From positions 806,001-870,000 of the forward strand of contig JALJCQ010000015.1 in NCBI GenBank assembly GCA_023091665.1: a stretch of DNA of 64,000 nt. Reading direction: 5' to 3'. A program made the position numbers and the translations under genes. The notes under the pieces are model-generated. The model did no database searches. It worked only from the letters and a program-made list of their open reading frames with translations, and was not told the DNA's origin. Every line of letters starts with the position of its first letter. Positions within the stretch are counted from its first letter, which is position 1. Positions 38,449 to 46,643 of the stretch are shown one piece after another. Source of the stretch: Pythium myriotylum (Eukaryota; Oomycota; Peronosporomycetes; Pythiales; Pythiaceae).

Positions 38449-38901
38449 TCACAGAGCGTCTGGGATTATACATGGTGTTTGGGTCGCCACCGAGACCGGC
38501 TCGAGGTTGAATGGAGGCGAGTCCGAGTCCGACAGGGGCTCGGTCTTGACGACGCTCGCGCGGCCGTCAAGGCAGCAGTCGAGACGCCGTCGCTTGCGTT
38601 CTCGCTCGGCGCGCTTCTTGCGGTCGAAGACGCGCTGGTTGGCGATCGACCGCTGGCGGTGGAACTCGCAGTACGAGTGGAGCGAGCCGTTCTTCTTGCG
38701 CGTGCGCGGCGCGTCGCACTTGTTGCTGCGGTACTTGCAGCGCTTGCCGGCCGTTTCGACGAGCGCGTCGAGGGAGACGGCGGTGGCCTCGTCGAAGTTG
38801 GGCGCCTCGAAGGCCGAGAGCAGCGCGGCATCGAGCACGAGGCGCGTGAAGGCGCCGGTGGCCGAGGGCGAGCAGGCGGCGGACGGCGGCGTCTCCATCA
38901 T
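38449..38901 (-). CDS. Small basic Cys/His-motif protein (WRC-like), copy 1
   Basis: 150 residues from ATG 38901 (tandem ATGATG). The core is RCKYRSNKCDAPRTRKK, NGSLHSYCEFHRQRSIANQR and DRKKRAERERKRRR: a C-x5-C ... C-x2-H arrangement followed by a strongly basic stretch. This resembles the plant WRC type of DNA-binding/nuclear motif in spacing, but identity is too low to call homology. The same core is in the head-to-head neighbour at 39105, so the pair arose by duplication. A nuclear, nucleic-acid-binding role is an inference from the basic tail. Confidence 0.7.
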   Translation of the reverse strand: MMETPPSAACSPSATGAFTRLVLDAALLSAFEAPNFDEATAVSLDALVETAGKRCKYRSNKCDAPRTRKKNGSLHSYCEFHRQRSIANQRVFDRKKRAERERKRRRLDCCLDGRASVVKTEPLSDSDSPPFNLEPVSVATQTPCIIPDAL

Positions 38902-38939
38902 GAGCAGGCAGGAGCGAGACTGAGGAGAGATGGCCCGCC

Positions 38940-39073
38940 AAGTTGCAGGACCATCACTCTGTCTCGCCAACGTTGGCGAAACAAGACGCCGGGACCCCCG
39001 GGGGACTACAGGCAGGATGGACTTCAACTTGCACGACCATCACTCTGGTGTTGGCTCGCCAACTTTGTTGGCG
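38940..39073. promoter_or_regulatory. Duplicated hairpin element in a divergent promoter
   Basis: Between the two head-to-head Cys/His genes a composite element occurs twice in the same orientation. Copy one (38940-38978): GCAGGACCATCACTCTG followed by CGCCAACGTTGGCG, a perfect 14-bp palindrome at 38965-38978. Copy two (39026-39073): GCACGACCATCACTCTG followed by CGCCAAC-TTT-GTTGGCG, the same 7-bp stem with a 3-base loop at 39057-39073. A duplicated, dyad-containing site in a shared promoter suggests binding of a dimeric regulator. Confidence 0.65.
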
Positions 39074-39104
39074 TGTCATATCTCCGTCTCCATCTCGATC
39101 CACC

Positions 39105-39698
39105 ATGGCCGTGTCGCTCTGGGAGCTGCGCAAGCGGCCCGTGCCGCGCGAGGCGCTCGCCACGACGCCAACGAAGCCCGCGCGCCGAGAGCCCGCGCCG
39201 CCCGCGTGCTCGTACCGCCTCGGCACGTGCTCGCGGCCGCGCACGCGCAAGAGCGACGGCTCGCTCCACTCGCTCTGCGCGCTGCACCGCGACCGCTCGA
39301 TCGCCAACCAGTCGCGCTACGACGAGAAGAAGCGGCGCGAGCGCGACGCGGCGCTCGAGGCCCACGACCACGAGCGGCGGCGCCAGCGCCAGCTCAAGTA
39401 CAAGAAGAGACTGGCCAAGAGAGCGCGCGAGAAGCGCCGCAAGGAGAGCTCGACGACGACCGCGGCGGCCGGCGGCGTGCTCCCGTCCTTCCGCGAGTTC
39501 ACTTCGACGCTCCGCCGCGCGCCGCCCGAGACAGCGGACAGCGCGTCATCGCCGCGCGCGTGGCTCGGCTCGTTCGACGTCGACGCGGCGTGCTCGTCGT
39601 CGGCGTGGCGAGACGCTGCCGTCGCGCAGTTCCTCCATCACCAGCAGACTGGGAATGACGTTGAAGGATCCATCACCACGTCACACGGAACACAGTAA
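39105..39698 (+). CDS. Small basic Cys/His-motif protein (WRC-like), copy 2
   Basis: 197 residues, start in CCACCATGG context. Core: ACSYRLGTCSRPRTRKSDG, SLHSLCALHRDRSIANQSRY and DEKKRRERDAALEAHDHE, the same C-x5-C...C-x2-H pattern and SIANQ motif as copy 1, followed by a long Arg/Lys helix (KYKKRLAKRAREKRRK). The C-terminal ~70 residues differ from copy 1 and end in a Ser/Ala-rich tail. Very GC-rich 5' half. Probably nuclear; no function can be assigned. Confidence 0.72.
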   Translation: MAVSLWELRKRPVPREALATTPTKPARREPAPPACSYRLGTCSRPRTRKSDGSLHSLCALHRDRSIANQSRYDEKKRRERDAALEAHDHERRRQRQLKYKKRLAKRAREKRRKESSTTTAAAGGVLPSFREFTSTLRRAPPETADSASSPRAWLGSFDVDAACSSSAWRDAAVAQFLHHQQTGNDVEGSITTSHGTQ

Positions 39699-39777
39699 TC
39701 CCTTGCAACCACCTCCTCGATAGAATGGCATGTCACTCGCTCCATTAATTCCTCCCCCAATAGACTGAAGAATCGTC

Positions 39778-40656
39778 ATGGCCCACAGCGTCGTGAACGC
39801 CATCTTCGGCTCCTACGACCTTCGCTCCTCCAAACAATGGAGAGACGAAGACCTCGCCTACCGCGAGCAAGAGATCCAGTGGCTCAACGACGAGATCGTG
39901 CGAGCCCACGAGTGGCGCACCGCCGACATCGAGCGGTCGCTTCGCAAAGAGAAGATGGAGCACGAACACTTGGCGTGTGAGGCTCGTGCTGAGCAGCTGC
40001 ACACCGTCTCGGAGCAGTGCGCGCTGCTCGGAGGGTTCACGGTCATCGCCATGTCGAATTTGGACATCCCCAACAATATCCACGAGAGCATCGTCTTTCT
40101 CTACGGGTTCTCAGCCACGCTCGTCTGCGTGCTCCTCCTACTCGCCACCATCATCAGCACCATGCTCATGGTCGCCGTCACACGATACGCAGGACACTCC
40201 CTCGAAGTCAGCGTCAAACAACTCGACATCACTCAGCTCGAAGCCGTCTCGCCCTTCGGCTCGTGGTGGCTCAAGAAGTGCGAGCGCGAGCAGATGCGCG
40301 CGTACAAGTTGATGGGCGTCGGCGTCGTGCTCTTCTTCTTCTACCTCTCGGTGCTCTCGTGGATCCAGTTCCACCGCTCGGCGTACGCGGCCTCCACGAT
40401 CAACGTGTTGTGCTTCATCGCGTTGTTGGTGTGGCAGTTCCGCATCGCGAGCCGATGGCGATACTTGCTTTTGCCACCGAGTGATCCGCCGTTCTCGCCT
40501 TCTCGTACGTTGGCGTCGTCGATGTTGTTGGCATCGCCGGCTGGGTCGCAGTCGTTGCCGCCTTTGGCTCATCGTCGGTTGTCTGCGGTGATGGGAGAAG
40601 GGTTGGCACCAAGTCCTGTGAGCAAGTTGGCGTCTTCGTTTGTTGGTATGCGATGA
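39778..40656 (+). CDS. Orai-like (CRAC channel family) membrane protein, copy 1
   Basis: 292 residues. A charged N-terminal helix (RDEDLAYREQEIQWLNDEIV) precedes four hydrophobic segments placed as in Orai: SEQCALLGGFTVIAMSNLDI (TM1), GFSATLVCVLLLLATIISTML (TM2), MGVGVVLFFFYLSVLSWIQF (TM3) and STINVLCFIALLVWQF (TM4). TM1/TM2 wording (ALLxGF..xAM; FSAT...LLA..IST) parallels animal Orai closely. The residue matching the pore glutamate (E106 in human Orai1) is Asn94 here. The Ser/Pro-rich C-terminus is cytosolic. A Ca2+ or other cation channel is the inference; with the changed filter residue, selectivity may differ. First of three tandem, nearly identical copies. The short C-terminal repeat is shared by all. 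Confidence 0.75.
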   Translation: MAHSVVNAIFGSYDLRSSKQWRDEDLAYREQEIQWLNDEIVRAHEWRTADIERSLRKEKMEHEHLACEARAEQLHTVSEQCALLGGFTVIAMSNLDIPNNIHESIVFLYGFSATLVCVLLLLATIISTMLMVAVTRYAGHSLEVSVKQLDITQLEAVSPFGSWWLKKCEREQMRAYKLMGVGVVLFFFYLSVLSWIQFHRSAYAASTINVLCFIALLVWQFRIASRWRYLLLPPSDPPFSPSRTLASSMLLASPAGSQSLPPLAHRRLSAVMGEGLAPSPVSKLASSFVGMR

Positions 40657-41266
40657 GTGAAATTCCCCAAAACTTCTTAAAAATGGGAAAATACTCGGCA
40701 TGGCATGTGTTTACTGTCGATCTTGTCCGTGAGCCTTGAATCGAGTTGTGGTTCGATCGTATGTGGCGCCGATGAAGTGGCAATATATTGTTCTCATGTG
40801 ATAGCGAAGTGGTGAGTTCGAAATGAGGGATCCCGTACGAGTAGACATCATTTATAAGCCATGTCATCTGACTGAAATGTGCTCGAAATCCAGTCCTCGC
40901 AGCGAGCGTCCCTCCTGTCAGCACTTTGTTTCACGTGACCTCACCACGAGCACAAAGGACCGCTTATGATCTCTTCATCGTCCCACAAATGACCGAACTT
41001 CAGAGAGAGCTGAGACCAGTGGATGGTGCCGTGGCCTCTTGTGGGTCTTTCGGAACTGCCGACTCACCTGAAGTCTTTTTTCGAGTCAAACGCAAAGTGT
41101 GCAGCACAGCGAAGCCGAAAATACTCTTGTTGGGAGGAACGGTACACAAATATTTTGACCAGCCTCATGGTCATCAGAGAGCACCCCGTCTCAAGAAGTG
41201 CCGTGTCACTTCCCAAGAAAAAACGTCTCCGTCTCAACGAGCCGCAGTCTTCAAAACGTCATTACG
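40657..41266. other. Intergenic region between Orai-like copies 1 and 2
   Basis: About 610 bases with no supportable gene. It is not similar to the region between copies 2 and 3, although the genes on each side are almost identical. It probably contains the 3' UTR of copy 1 and the promoter of copy 2. Confidence 0.4.
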
Positions 41267-42151
41267 ATGAAGACAGCACACAGCGTCGTGAACGCCATCT
41301 TCGGTTCCTACGACCTTCGCTCCTCCAAACAATGGAGAGACGAAGACCTCGCCTACCGCGAGCAAGAGATCCAGTGGCTCAACGACGAGATCGTGCGAGC
41401 CCACGAGTGGCGCACCGCCGACATCGAGAGATCTCTCCGTAAGGAGAAGATGGAGCACGAGCATCTCACGTACGAGGCTCGCGCCGAGCAGCTCCACACA
41501 GTTTCGGAGCAGTGCGCATTGCATGGCGGCTTTACTGTTGCAGCAATGACAAATCTCAACGATCCAGCCGATACTCACGAGATTGTCATCTTTCTGTACG
41601 GGGTTTCGGCCACGCTCGTCTGCGTGCTCCTCCTACTCGCCACCATCATCAGCACCATACTCATGGTCGCCGTCACACGATACGCAGGACACTCCCTCGA
41701 AGTCAGCGTCAAACAACTCGACATCACTCAGCTCGAAGCCGTCTCGCCCTTCGGCTCGTGGTGGCTCAAGAAGTGCGAGCGCGAGCAGATGCGCGCGTAC
41801 AAGTTGATGGGCGTCGGCGTCGTGCTCTTCTTCTTCTACCTCTCGGTGCTCTCGTGGATCCAGTTCCACCGCTCGGCGTACGCGGCCTCCACGATCAACG
41901 TGTTGTGCTTCATCGCGTTGTTGGTGTGGCAGTTCCGCATCGCGAGCCGATGGCGATACTTGCTTTTGCCACCGAGTGATCCGCCGTTCTCGCCTTCTCG
42001 TACGTTGGCGTCGTCGATGTTGTTGGCATCGCCGGCTGGGTCGCAGTCGTTGCCGCCTTTGGCTCATCGTCGGTTGTCTGCGGTGATGGGAGAAGGGTTG
42101 GCACCAAGTCCTGTGGGTAAGCTGACGTCTCCTTTTGTTGAGATGCGATAG
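41267..42151 (+). CDS. Orai-like membrane protein, copy 2
   Basis: 294 residues, start ATG 41267 aligned with copy 1. Nearly identical to the other two copies except for the segment covering the end of the N-terminal helix, TM1 and the first loop, where it reads SEQCALHGGFTVAAMTNLND. The position matching the Orai pore glutamate is Asn96. TM2 has one Leu-for-Met type change (STILM). From TM2 to the C-terminus nearly every base, including silent sites, equals copies 1 and 3. A different final decapeptide (GKLTSPFVEMR) marks where the homogenised tract ends. Confidence 0.74.
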   Translation: MKTAHSVVNAIFGSYDLRSSKQWRDEDLAYREQEIQWLNDEIVRAHEWRTADIERSLRKEKMEHEHLTYEARAEQLHTVSEQCALHGGFTVAAMTNLNDPADTHEIVIFLYGVSATLVCVLLLLATIISTILMVAVTRYAGHSLEVSVKQLDITQLEAVSPFGSWWLKKCEREQMRAYKLMGVGVVLFFFYLSVLSWIQFHRSAYAASTINVLCFIALLVWQFRIASRWRYLLLPPSDPPFSPSRTLASSMLLASPAGSQSLPPLAHRRLSAVMGEGLAPSPVGKLTSPFVEMR

Positions 42152-42647
42152 ATCAAGCGACCTGTTGCGTAAGGTTCTCTTGTAATCGCCTTTGTGTGAA
42201 CTTACATCGACTCGGAAGAGTATAGGTGCAGTAATTGCCGTGTGAACCGGCAGCGTCGCCGCCCGCTGCTGATGTGAGCCCCTCTTTGACGAGGGCCTTT
42301 CTGATTTTGGTGTTTTCCAACGAGAACTGAGCGCCCATGATACAGAATGCTGTGCTGTCTTGAGCAATGATCGCTGCGCAGTCGTCGTACCAAAAACAAC
42401 AGCCATTGCCATGTTTGTCTCATCGGCGCCGCTTATTAGTCCAGGAAGAGAGAGCGACGCTCCAGTGGTGGGTCGGGTCGCATCCTCTTACCAGTAACAG
42501 GAAGACACCCTGTCTCACACACAACCAAAACGCACGTTTGATGCGTCAAGGGTGAAGCAAGAACTCAACAGAGAGCAGACATCTCGCACTCACATATTCC
42601 GACGACTCTATCACCGACTCATCAGATTCCTATCCCAACGTACAGCA
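42152..42647. other. Intergenic region between Orai-like copies 2 and 3
   Basis: About 500 bases with no supportable gene. No similarity to the other inter-copy spacer was noticed. It should hold the promoter of copy 3. Confidence 0.4.
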
Positions 42648-43532
42648 ATGGCAACAATACATAGCATAGTGAACGCCATCTTCGGTTCCTACGACCTTCG
42701 CTCCTCCAAACAATGGAGAGACGAAGACCTCGCCTACCGCGAGCAAGAGATCCAGTGGCTCAACGACGAGATCGTGCGAGCCCACGAGTGGCGCACCGCC
42801 GACATCGAGAGATCTCTCCGTAAGGAGAAGATGGAGCATGAACACTTTGCGTGTGAGGCTCGTGCTGAGCAGCTGCACACCGTCTCGGAGCAGTGCGCGC
42901 TGCTCGGAGGGTTCACGGTCATTGCTATGACCAACCTTAAGATACCAGATAACACCCAGGAGGTGATTGTCTTTCTCTATGGGTTCTCAGCCACGCTCGT
43001 CTGCGTGCTCCTCCTACTCGCCACCATCATCAGCACCATGCTCATGGTCGCCGTCACACGATACGCAGGACACTCCCTCGAAGTCAGCGTCAAACAACTC
43101 GACATCACTCAACTCGAAGCCGTCTCGCCCTTCGGCTCGTGGTGGCTCAAGAAGTGCGAGCGCGAGCAGATGCGCGCGTACAAGTTGATGGGCGTCGGCG
43201 TCGTGCTCTTCTTCTTCTACCTCTCGGTGCTCTCGTGGATCCAGTTCCACCGCTCGGCGTACGCGGCCTCCACGATCAACGTGTTGTGCTTCATCGCGTT
43301 GTTGGTGTGGCAGTTCCGCATCGCGAGCCGATGGCGATACTTGCTTTTGCCACCGAGTGATCCGCCGTTCTCGCCTTCTCGTACGTTGGCGTCGTCGATG
43401 TTGTTGGCATCGCCGGCTGGGTCGCAGTCGTTGCCGCCTTTGGCTCATCGTCGGTTGTCTGCGGTGATGGGAGAAGGGTTGGCACCAAGTCCTGTGAGCA
43501 AGTTGGCGTCTCCTTTAGTTGGGATGCGATAG
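42648..43532 (+). CDS. Orai-like membrane protein, copy 3
   Basis: 294 residues. Same architecture as copies 1 and 2; TM1 reads SEQCALLGGFTVIAMTNLKI with Asn96 at the pore-glutamate position. At nucleotide level it is a mosaic: AGATCTCTCCGTAAGGAG (about 42808) matches copy 2, whereas the next ~80 bases (GCGTGTGAGGCTCGTGCTG onward) match copy 1. That pattern indicates gene conversion. Upstream sequence is unrelated to that of the other copies, so the three genes may be expressed differently. Confidence 0.74.
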   Translation: MATIHSIVNAIFGSYDLRSSKQWRDEDLAYREQEIQWLNDEIVRAHEWRTADIERSLRKEKMEHEHFACEARAEQLHTVSEQCALLGGFTVIAMTNLKIPDNTQEVIVFLYGFSATLVCVLLLLATIISTMLMVAVTRYAGHSLEVSVKQLDITQLEAVSPFGSWWLKKCEREQMRAYKLMGVGVVLFFFYLSVLSWIQFHRSAYAASTINVLCFIALLVWQFRIASRWRYLLLPPSDPPFSPSRTLASSMLLASPAGSQSLPPLAHRRLSAVMGEGLAPSPVSKLASPLVGMR

Positions 43533-43592
43533 GCCAAACAAAATATGTTTTGGGATTGTCCACGTATTCAAAATCGTCGTCTTTCTTGAGTG

Positions 43593-46518
43593 TCACTGTC
43601 CTGTAAGAACAAGTGTGTGCGATGCACCTGCGTGGACGCGAATGGCATGATCGATCCCTTCCACTCGTTCAAGTCGACGGTTATTGTGAGATAATGGTTT
43701 CGTTGCGTCCTGGTTGAGATCAGTTGAACCGGTTCCCCACGGCAACGAAATTAGAACGCATCCTGACTCAGTCAGCAATGCAAAGTGGGATTCGCCAGCG
43801 GCTATCCCGACGAATATTGGCTCGTTATCTGATCTCCCGTCACTGGATCGAGACCACACGATTAGTTCCGGTACAAGCAGCTTGTTCTTCTGGGTGTCAA
43901 GTAAGGATGGATCCAATCCGCTGAGGAAGACAGCGCCATCGCGAAGCAAGAAAAGTGTGAAACTGCCGCCGGCACTGACGTCCATAACCTTCATGTTAAC
44001 GTCGTCATCGGCAAGTGCCACAACTTGCTTCGGCTCTGGAACATCCATGTAGCTACCGTGGCCGAGTTGGCCTTGGTCGCCTCGACCCCACGTGAAAGCT
44101 GCACCGTCAATCGTCACGGCGACTGAGTGATCTCGCCCTGCTGTGATGCGCCGCACAACACCAATTGGCAGTCCAACGTCATCGCCTCCTACTCGAGTGA
44201 CATGATTCATCGATTGGGGTGTCCAGCGTGTGTCGATCGCCTTGGGTTGCTATTCGATGAACAAATCAGACATTGCATGCAAGATACAGTATTCTAACAC
44301 TGTAACTCACCACCGCATCGAGTAGTCCCTCGGTTCGTCGACCGAGTTTAGAGAACTTGTTGCATCCCCATGAAAATACGCGTCCATCAGACGAAAGAGC
44401 CAACGAATGGTACTCGCCACACGCGACAGCACTGATATACACACCCTTGAGATCATTTACAACTGTCGGCGTCACAACAGTTGTCGTTTGCGAGTGGTTG
44501 AGAAATCCGAGTTGACCGCGCGCGTTTTGGCCCCAGCCGTAAACATGACCGTTGACATCGGTGACGAGCGTATGGAAGGCTCCACAAGAGATTTGCAACA
44601 CGTGACGACCCTCTAGAGACTGTACAAGTCGCGGTTGCATAACCCGCCTCGAGTCGCCTTGCACGGGAGCGTAACCAAGACGACCACCGCTCTGATCACC
44701 CCACGTAAGAAGCTCGCCGCGATCATTCGAAACCCCGAAGAAGCGATGTCCACAGCTGGCTTGAGCTATTGTGCGTTCTGTGGAGCGTTCCACCTCGACG
44801 ATCGGAATAGCACCCCCTTGAGCTCCTTCTTCATCACCGGATTCATCGGAAGTCCAATCACCAAGTATAAAGAGTCGTTGCGGTGGGTCTTGACCCACTG
44901 ACTCCTCACGCTGAGTGGTCACGCACTTTGATCTCCGCGTCTTGGCCTCCAGCCACGCGTCATAGTTGCGTGTGAACGCCGATTGAATGGCGGATGGAAG
45001 GATTGCTTGAGGGCATTGCTCCTCTTCTGCTTCATCCCATGACTTCCAGTCAGCTCTTCTTCGAGATCCAATGTTATAGCAGATACGGCAACTCTGCGAG
45101 TGGTCGGCCTTCATCAAGAAAAACTCGATTGCGACCTGGAAGTTTGCAATCGTGTATCCTAGCATGGACGTGTTCGAGTTGATGAAGTGGTAATCAGTGA
45201 CATACTTGAGTACTGAAACCATTGGAAAATGTGGGGTTTCTCGTGGGTCTTGGGAAGCAGCATCTTGCGCAGCCATGTTGTAGACTTGAAGCAGTACATA
45301 CAGCAGCTCGTCCAGCACATCGTCTGTCGTCATTTGGTATCCATCTAGAACGGCATGTGAGTCAGTTTTGCCGGCATTGCCACTGTTTCGTAATTGCGTA
45401 CCGAGATCGTGGTGGTGGTGCTGAAGATTTCGCGTGATGGCTTCATTAATATGATCGATTGTTTTCTTGAAAGCCAGCAACATTTCCAGCGGCGTTTTCT
45501 TCTTTTCGACTCGAACGAGTTCATCGCGAGCTTCCAAGAGATAGCACTGCGGCATCCTTTCGTGAGCGATATGCGACTTCTCGTACTGTTACAAACGGCG
45601 ACACTCACCTGGAACTCTTTTCGGAGGCCGAAGTCAGCAGGACTGTAGTGCCGCATCTGCCACAGCACACGACCAAGCTTTTCGTCTTCATCTCTGCAAG
45701 CCACCATCACTCGCGGAAATATATACTTGTGAAGCTGCTCCATCAGATAGCACTCGACAACTTGCTGTATCTGAAGCAAATGAGTGGTCATAGGTGCCAC
45801 TGTTCGCTGCCGAGAGACAACCATATCATTCTCGTCGTCTGTATCTGCCTCGGTAAAACTTCCGCCACGCGCGATCTCCTCAACAGCATATTCCCAGTCT
45901 TCTTTCAAAATCTTTGGTAGCGTTGATTCGTATCGGTTCGCAAACTGGTTGTGGCGGCAAATCTTTTTCGCTTGTGCGATGGTCTCGTCCAAATGATGGA
46001 ACACGAGCTCGTTCTCTGGGAATGCGCGCAACATTGCGGTATAACGTCGGAACGTGGCCACGTCGATCTCGTTCGGGTCTTCGGGAAGCACAATCCCACC
46101 AACTAGTGGACGGCTCAGGTGCAGCACCATGACTTCTTGGTTCTGGATCTCGCGGTGCTCCGACATGAGTATCCGAACCTTGCGTCTCTCATCGAACCCT
46201 TTGCCGGTGAGCAGATGGGACCCCACGACTGTCACCGACTTGCCTAGCATACCACACATGAGCGACTGTGCGTGCTTTTGCACCAGGCAGCATGTACCCA
46301 CCATTCAGCGTCTCGTAGGCGCCAGGTCGGTGGACGTGGTCGCTGGCATCGTTCGCCCCCGCCGGCGTCAGGAAGTGCGAGAAGAGATCTTCCTGCGAGA
46401 TCGGCTCGCCGGCCACTAGCGAGCGCGCCTGCGGGACGCAGAAGAGGCAGCTGGAGGACAGCACGCGCTGCGTCTTCTCGAGCTCCTGCGCGAGCGCCGT
46501 GAGGAACAAGTCCCCCAT
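43593..46518 (-). CDS. VPS9-domain/RCC1-repeat protein, putative Rab5-type GEF
   Basis: Four exons: 46518-46302, 46243-45609, 45546-44311, 44249-43593. Introns of 58, 62 and 61 nt, all GTGRGT...AG. Product 914 residues. A helical region (ENELVFHHLDETIAQAKKIC; QQVVECYLMEQLHKYIFPRV) precedes a VPS9 domain at ~355-445 (TTDDVLDELLYVLLQVYNM ... VTDYHFINSNTSMLGYTIAN, FQVAIEFFL), the exchange domain for Rab5-class GTPases. From ~540 to the end are about seven RCC1-type blades: GELLTWGDQSGGRLGY, GHVYGWGQNARGQLGF, GRVFSWGCNKFSKLGR, GAAFTWGRGDQGQLGH and weaker ones. The combination resembles animal alsin in content but with the order VPS9 then RCC1. Endosomal trafficking is the inferred role. Removing the introns joins the frame without gaps. 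Confidence 0.85.
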
Positions 46519-46609
46519 GGCGTCGTCACCTGTGCAGTCTTCAACTGAGGAGGCCCCTTTCCGACGCGATACATCATTTTTGAAAGGGATCTGTATGCGA
46601 CGTGCTACC

Positions 46610-46629
46610 AAAAACCACAAGTGGTTTTT
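46610..46629. repeat. Short perfect inverted repeat
   Basis: AAAAACCAC-AA-GTGGTTTTT: a 9-bp stem with a 2-base loop, placed between the 3' end of family A copy 5 and the 5' end of the VPS9-RCC1 gene, both on the minus strand. It could act in 3'-end formation or as a dyad binding site. Confidence 0.55.
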
Positions 46630-46643
46630 AACCTTAGATATGG

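Noticed and set aside
38479..39723. 414-codon plus-strand frame crossing both WRC-like genes
   Set aside because: Extremely Arg/Ala-rich, spans a promoter and overlaps two better supported genes with matching cores.
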